Assembly: GCA_964627045.1 (NCBI GenBank)
Contig: CAZVIK010000003.1
Span: 1-61,506 of the forward strand
Direction of reading: 5' to 3'
Source of the DNA: CAZVIK01 sp964627045
Lineage (GTDB): Bacteria > Acidobacteriota > Terriglobia > Bryobacterales > Bryobacteraceae
Length of the DNA: 61,506 nucleotides
Shown here: one piece after another, positions 58,888-61,506 of the stretch
Numbering within the stretch: position 1 is the first letter of the stretch
Layout of the letters: each line of letters opens with the position of its first letter
Program-made: the position numbers and the translations under genes
The notes under the pieces: generated by a model
Database searches by the model: none
Seen by the model: the letters and a program-made list of their open reading frames with translations, nothing else
Told to the model about the DNA's origin: nothing

Positions 58888-59661
58888 CTAGGGCCGGCGG
58901 CCGGCGGCCTTCCTTCGGCGAAGCACGAACCCCGCGCCAACCAGGGCGGAGAGCACCAGGATCGCGGAAGAAGGCTCCGGCACGGCAGCCGAATCGCTCA
59001 GGTCGACGCTCAAGTCCACGCCGACAAAGTGCCCGAGCGAGGTGATCGCCTGGATCTGGAACACGACGGTGTCTCCCGGTGAGACGGCCCACCCGCCGAG
59101 CGATTGCCCCGGCAGCAGGTTGTTGGCAAACAGCGCCGCCGCATCGGTGTTCGCGATACCGGTCACATCGGTGCGCTGGGCAACCAAGATGTCATTGATG
59201 TAAAGCTGCCACGCGTCCACCCGCTGATCCACGTGCCATGCATCCCAAGCTGAGCCGGAGACCGTGATGACCCCAGCGGAGGGACTAGTCCAACTGATCG
59301 TCCCAAGCGCTCCGCCGCCCGCCGAAGTGCTGTGGCCGATCACCATGCCCGGCTCCCAATGGCCAGCGTCGTACCGGAAGTCCGTGTTGGTGATCAGAGC
59401 CCAGGCCGGCGGGTAGGTGCCAGATGCAGTGGTGGTCCAGAAAGTCGTACCCGTGATGCCGCCCCATCCAAGCTGGGTATAGGGGAGCGCGGTCGTCCCT
59501 TGGTTGTAAGACCAGACACCGTTTGGGTTCGCGGCCGTGCTCCAGTCGGTTGCCAGGTCGTATACGACCCCGGCCTGCACCAACGGGATGCTGAAAACGA
59601 GAGCAATAAGCAGAGAATTGAGTCTGGCGAGTGTTCGTCGGAAGATTATGTCGCGGAACAT
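58888..59661 (-). CDS. PEP-CTERM sorted secreted protein
   Basis: A 257-residue exported protein: signal peptide (SLLIALVFSIPLVQAG), a beta-rich body with no recognised domain (GVWSYNQGTTALP, GTISWTSPSAGVITVSGSAW), and a C-terminal sorting signal VPEPSSAILVLSALVGAGFV followed by RRRKAAGRRP. The ATG has AAAAGGTG at a normal SD distance. It shares the exosortase-dependent sorting class of the gene at 44806-45459. Confidence 0.85.
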   Translation of the reverse strand: MFRDIIFRRTLARLNSLLIALVFSIPLVQAGVVYDLATDWSTAANPNGVWSYNQGTTALPYTQLGWGGITGTTFWTTTASGTYPPAWALITNTDFRYDAGHWEPGMVIGHSTSAGGGALGTISWTSPSAGVITVSGSAWDAWHVDQRVDAWQLYINDILVAQRTDVTGIANTDAAALFANNLLPGQSLGGWAVSPGDTVVFQIQAITSLGHFVGVDLSVDLSDSAAVPEPSSAILVLSALVGAGFVLRRRKAAGRRP

Positions 59662-59847
59662 GAATCACCTTTTCGTCGGAGAGCCGGGCAGTCAAATTGC
59701 AACCGCTCGCCGCTCGGCACACTCTCCTGTTGAGGCTACTTCATGTTTTCGGATTTTTCAATCTTTTTTGCGTATGACGGCAGGAGGGCGGAGTCGGGCG
59801 TCCGCGTGTCCGGTTAACCTTCCCGGCCCGCCGCGCGTTACGGGAAC

Positions 59848-60315
59848 ATGAGTGAACAAGCGGTTCTCACGATCGTCTTTGTGGGCCTTTTCGCCGTGGT
59901 CGCGTGGTTCCTGTGGCTTGACAGCAAGCGCAAGCACGCCCTGGTACAGGCGCGATCCGAGCTGCAAAACCGTCTCCTTGAGAAATTCGCCTCGCCCCAA
60001 GACGTGGCGCAGTTCCTTCAGACCGAAGGCGGGCGCCGGTTCCTGCAAGGGTTGACTTCGGAACACCGCCACGCCGGCCGGCGTATCCTATGGGCGATGC
60101 AGATCGGCGTCGTGTTGAGCTGCCTCGGGCTGGCGGCCATCGGACTCGGCCTCCTGTACGCCACCCGCGACGGTGGCGGCAACCCCGGGGTCATCTTGGG
60201 GATACTCGGTTTGTCTCTGGGCGTCGGCTTCCTAATCTCGGCTGCGCTTTCTTACCGGCTCTCAACCCAGTGGGGCATTCTCGAAACCGACGGTACGGCG
60301 GTGCAGAACGGATGA
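59848..60315 (+). CDS. Small membrane protein before the ECF sigma gene
   Basis: A 155-residue protein with one N-terminal and two central-to-C-terminal hydrophobic segments (VFVGLFAVVAWFLWLD, IGVVLSCLGLAAIGLGLLYA, ILGILGLSLGVGFLISAALS) and a central charged helix. Likely inner membrane. It resembles DUF6249-like proteins but is not identified with certainty. Its stop overlaps the sigma factor start (ATGA). Confidence 0.7.
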   Translation: MSEQAVLTIVFVGLFAVVAWFLWLDSKRKHALVQARSELQNRLLEKFASPQDVAQFLQTEGGRRFLQGLTSEHRHAGRRILWAMQIGVVLSCLGLAAIGLGLLYATRDGGGNPGVILGILGLSLGVGFLISAALSYRLSTQWGILETDGTAVQNG

Positions 60316-60839
60316 CAGAGGAACGGACGTTGGCGCGGGCGGAGCGCGCGGCGGAGTTCGACTCGGCGGCGTTCGAGTCGTTCTACGCCGCGACGGCTCC
60401 CGCTTTGGCCGCCTACGTCCGCCATGTTTCGGGCGACCCGACTGTGGTGGAAGACGTCGTGCAGGAGGCGTTCCTGCGCTTCCTGCGCCTGTGCCGCCCC
60501 GGAATGGACGAGGCCCACATGCGCGGCTACCTCTACCGCGCCGCCACGACGATTCTCTATGATCAGTGGCGCCGCCGCCGCACCGCGGAGCAGGGGCGCG
60601 CCGAGGCCACGCCGGCGGCTGTGGCGAACGCCGATCCCACGGTCTCGGTGGATGTCACCCGCGCGCTGAACGCGCTCGGGCCGCGCGACCGGTCGCTGGT
60701 CTGGCTGGCTTACGTGGAAGGCGCTTCGCATGTCGAGATTGCCGCAGCTCTCGGTCTGAGCCGCTTGAGCGTGCGTGTGCTGCTTTTTCGAGCCCGGTCG
60801 AAACTGACGGGAATCCTCCGCCGGGAGGGGAACTCATGA
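60312..60839 (+). CDS. ECF-type RNA polymerase sigma factor
   Basis: A 175-residue ECF sigma factor. Region 2 (FESFYAATAPALAAYVRHVS, VEDVVQEAFLRFLRL, YLYRAATTILYDQWRRRR) and region 4 (LNALGPRDRSLVWLAYVEG, HVEIAAALGLSRLSVRVLLF) are both present. It lies in an operon with the membrane protein and the putative anti-sigma factor, the usual arrangement for an ECF signalling unit. Target promoters and signal are unknown. Confidence 0.92.
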   Translation: MTEERTLARAERAAEFDSAAFESFYAATAPALAAYVRHVSGDPTVVEDVVQEAFLRFLRLCRPGMDEAHMRGYLYRAATTILYDQWRRRRTAEQGRAEATPAAVANADPTVSVDVTRALNALGPRDRSLVWLAYVEGASHVEIAAALGLSRLSVRVLLFRARSKLTGILRREGNS

Positions 60840-61291
60840 AGCTCTTTGGATGCAGGCACGAGCGGGCCGTCTGGCGCGCCGTCTCAACGAATGTTTGGGC
60901 GCCGGGCCTGCGCGAACACGCCGCGCGCTGCCGTGTGTGCCGCGACGTCGCGCTGGTGACCTCGTCGCTGGCGGCGCTCCCGGCTGGGGCGAGCCCGCTG
61001 CCCGATCCGCATTTGCTTTGGTGGCGCGGGCGCTGGTTGCGTTCCCGGGAAGCGGAGCGCGCTCTCAAGCCCGTGGCCGTGTTGCAGCGGGTGGCTCTCG
61101 CGGCGGCCGTCATCGCCGCCGTCGCCGGGGCCGCCTACCTTCCTTTGGTTATGGGATGGCTGCCGGTTCCACACGGTAGCGTCACGGTGTTTCGCTGGAC
61201 GGTCCCTCTGCTGCCGCTAGCCTGCGCTGTGGCCGCAGTCGCGGGCGTGAGCGTCCTAATGGCGCTCCGGGCGGGGATGGGCGAGGATTGA
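60836..61291 (+). CDS. Putative zinc-binding anti-sigma factor
   Basis: A 151-residue protein overlapping the sigma gene stop. The N-terminal segment has the HxxxCxxC pattern, EHAARCRVC, typical of zinc-binding anti-sigma domains. Two hydrophobic segments follow (LAAAVIAAVAGAAYLPLVMG and VPLLPLACAVAAVAGVSVLM), suggesting a membrane anchor. It would hold the sigma factor until a signal arrives. The assignment rests on gene order and the cysteine-histidine pattern. Confidence 0.75.
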   Translation: MKLFGCRHERAVWRAVSTNVWAPGLREHAARCRVCRDVALVTSSLAALPAGASPLPDPHLLWWRGRWLRSREAERALKPVAVLQRVALAAAVIAAVAGAAYLPLVMGWLPVPHGSVTVFRWTVPLLPLACAVAAVAGVSVLMALRAGMGED

Positions 61292-61371
61292 GGGGCCGCG
61301 CCGATTGGGCGTGACGAACAAGCCGCGGTCAGGCGTATGCCCCATTCGCTCCTCCACCGAAACGCCGGTGG

Positions 61372-61506
61372 CTACCCTTTCCCCTGAAGGAACCGGCGTA
61401 TGGATGCCGTCGCTTGCCGGGTTCTGTGCTCGTTTTCGATCAACGCGAAGCGAACAAAGCCCTCGCCGAGAGGACCAAAACCGAGCCCCGGGGACACTGC
61501 GGTTAG
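61372..61506 (-). CDS. Class I aminotransferase C-terminus, 5' part outside window
   Basis: The last 44 residues of a PLP-dependent aminotransferase: LTAVSPGLGFGPLGEGFVRF, then ALIENEHRTRQA and the final helix SIRRFLQG. The pattern matches alanine or LL-diaminopimelate aminotransferases, in which GEGFVRFALIEN is the end of the small domain. The gene extends beyond the right edge. No further assignment is possible. Confidence 0.85.
   Translation of the reverse strand, partial: LTAVSPGLGFGPLGEGFVRFALIENEHRTRQATASIRRFLQGKG

Noticed and set aside
61354..61371. Hairpin CCACCG / CGGTGG between the anti-sigma gene and the partial aminotransferase
   Set aside because: Only 6 bp of stem and no T-tract on either strand, so not called a terminator.
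1..61506. CRISPR array, prophage, IS element, tRNA or rRNA
   Set aside because: No direct repeat-spacer pattern, transposase, integrase, phage structural genes or cloverleaf-like sequence was recognised.

Overview
The window looks like chromosomal DNA of an acidobacterium of the Bryobacterales/Solibacter type. GC is high, long antisense open frames are common, and there is a secreted NHL-repeat protein with the Solibacter-type C-terminal domain (TIGR03437). Two PEP-CTERM proteins, several Tat-signal enzymes and IPT/TIG-repeat surface proteins fit the same group. Two 10-base N runs (51395-51404, 55289-55298) show a draft or metagenome-derived scaffold, so breaks in genes must be read with care.

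Layout. 1-2957: a secreted IPT/TIG-repeat protein running off the left edge (frameshifted in one repeat) and a stand-alone LuxR-type HTH protein. 3344-7718: phosphofructokinase of the pyrophosphate type, a TIGR00300-family enzyme, QueF and a coiled-coil methyltransferase. 7729-11745: a toroid-fold protein and, divergently, the NHL/TIGR03437 protein. 11803-18350 (minus): a nucleoside salvage operon (pyrimidine nucleoside phosphorylase, CNT transporter, purine nucleoside phosphorylase, cytidine deaminase, exported amidohydrolase) followed by an exported methyltransferase and two small proteins. 18523-27500: a surface polysaccharide locus made of a plus-strand operon (flippase, GT2, methyltransferase, GT-C membrane protein), a minus-strand operon (initiating sugar transferase, epimerase, GT4) and an O-antigen ligase-like protein.

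27441-36119: AmrS radical SAM enzyme, ArgD, a lipoprotein, two family 39 membrane glycosyltransferases, a frameshifted HIT-like lipoprotein and altronate dehydratase. 36479-46305: Tat-type mannonate dehydratase, TyrS, a MerR regulator, a tannase-family esterase, a DinB protein, a ferredoxin-tailed aldo/keto reductase, a PEP-CTERM protein, an adenosine-specific kinase and a RAM-domain protein. 46466-47767: MetY. 47772-54928 (minus): a tightly packed six-gene unit, Fur, FHA-GAF-PP2C phosphatase, MFS/spermidine synthase, GH65-like toroid protein, MutT and a zinc-ribbon protein. 55001-61506: a DnaC-like ATPase disrupted by an apparent assembly chimera with a LeuA-type fragment, a helix-hairpin-helix protein, a YrdC-family protein, fused homocysteine methyltransferase/MTHFR, a second PEP-CTERM protein, an ECF sigma/anti-sigma pair and the tail of an aminotransferase.

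How the parts work together. The salvage operon would deaminate, import and phosphorolyse nucleosides. The glycan locus holds initiation, extension, export and ligation functions for one surface polymer. UxaA and UxuA both yield 2-keto-3-deoxygluconate from sugar acids. A recurring signal is that several genes have a -10 hexamer only 6-8 bases before the start codon and no Shine-Dalgarno sequence, which suggests leaderless mRNAs. The clearest case is a 21-bp divergent intergenic region at 32298-32318 where the two -10 boxes overlap. No CRISPR array, tRNA, rRNA, insertion sequence or prophage was recognised, and nothing amounts to a convincing wholly new defence or mobile system.
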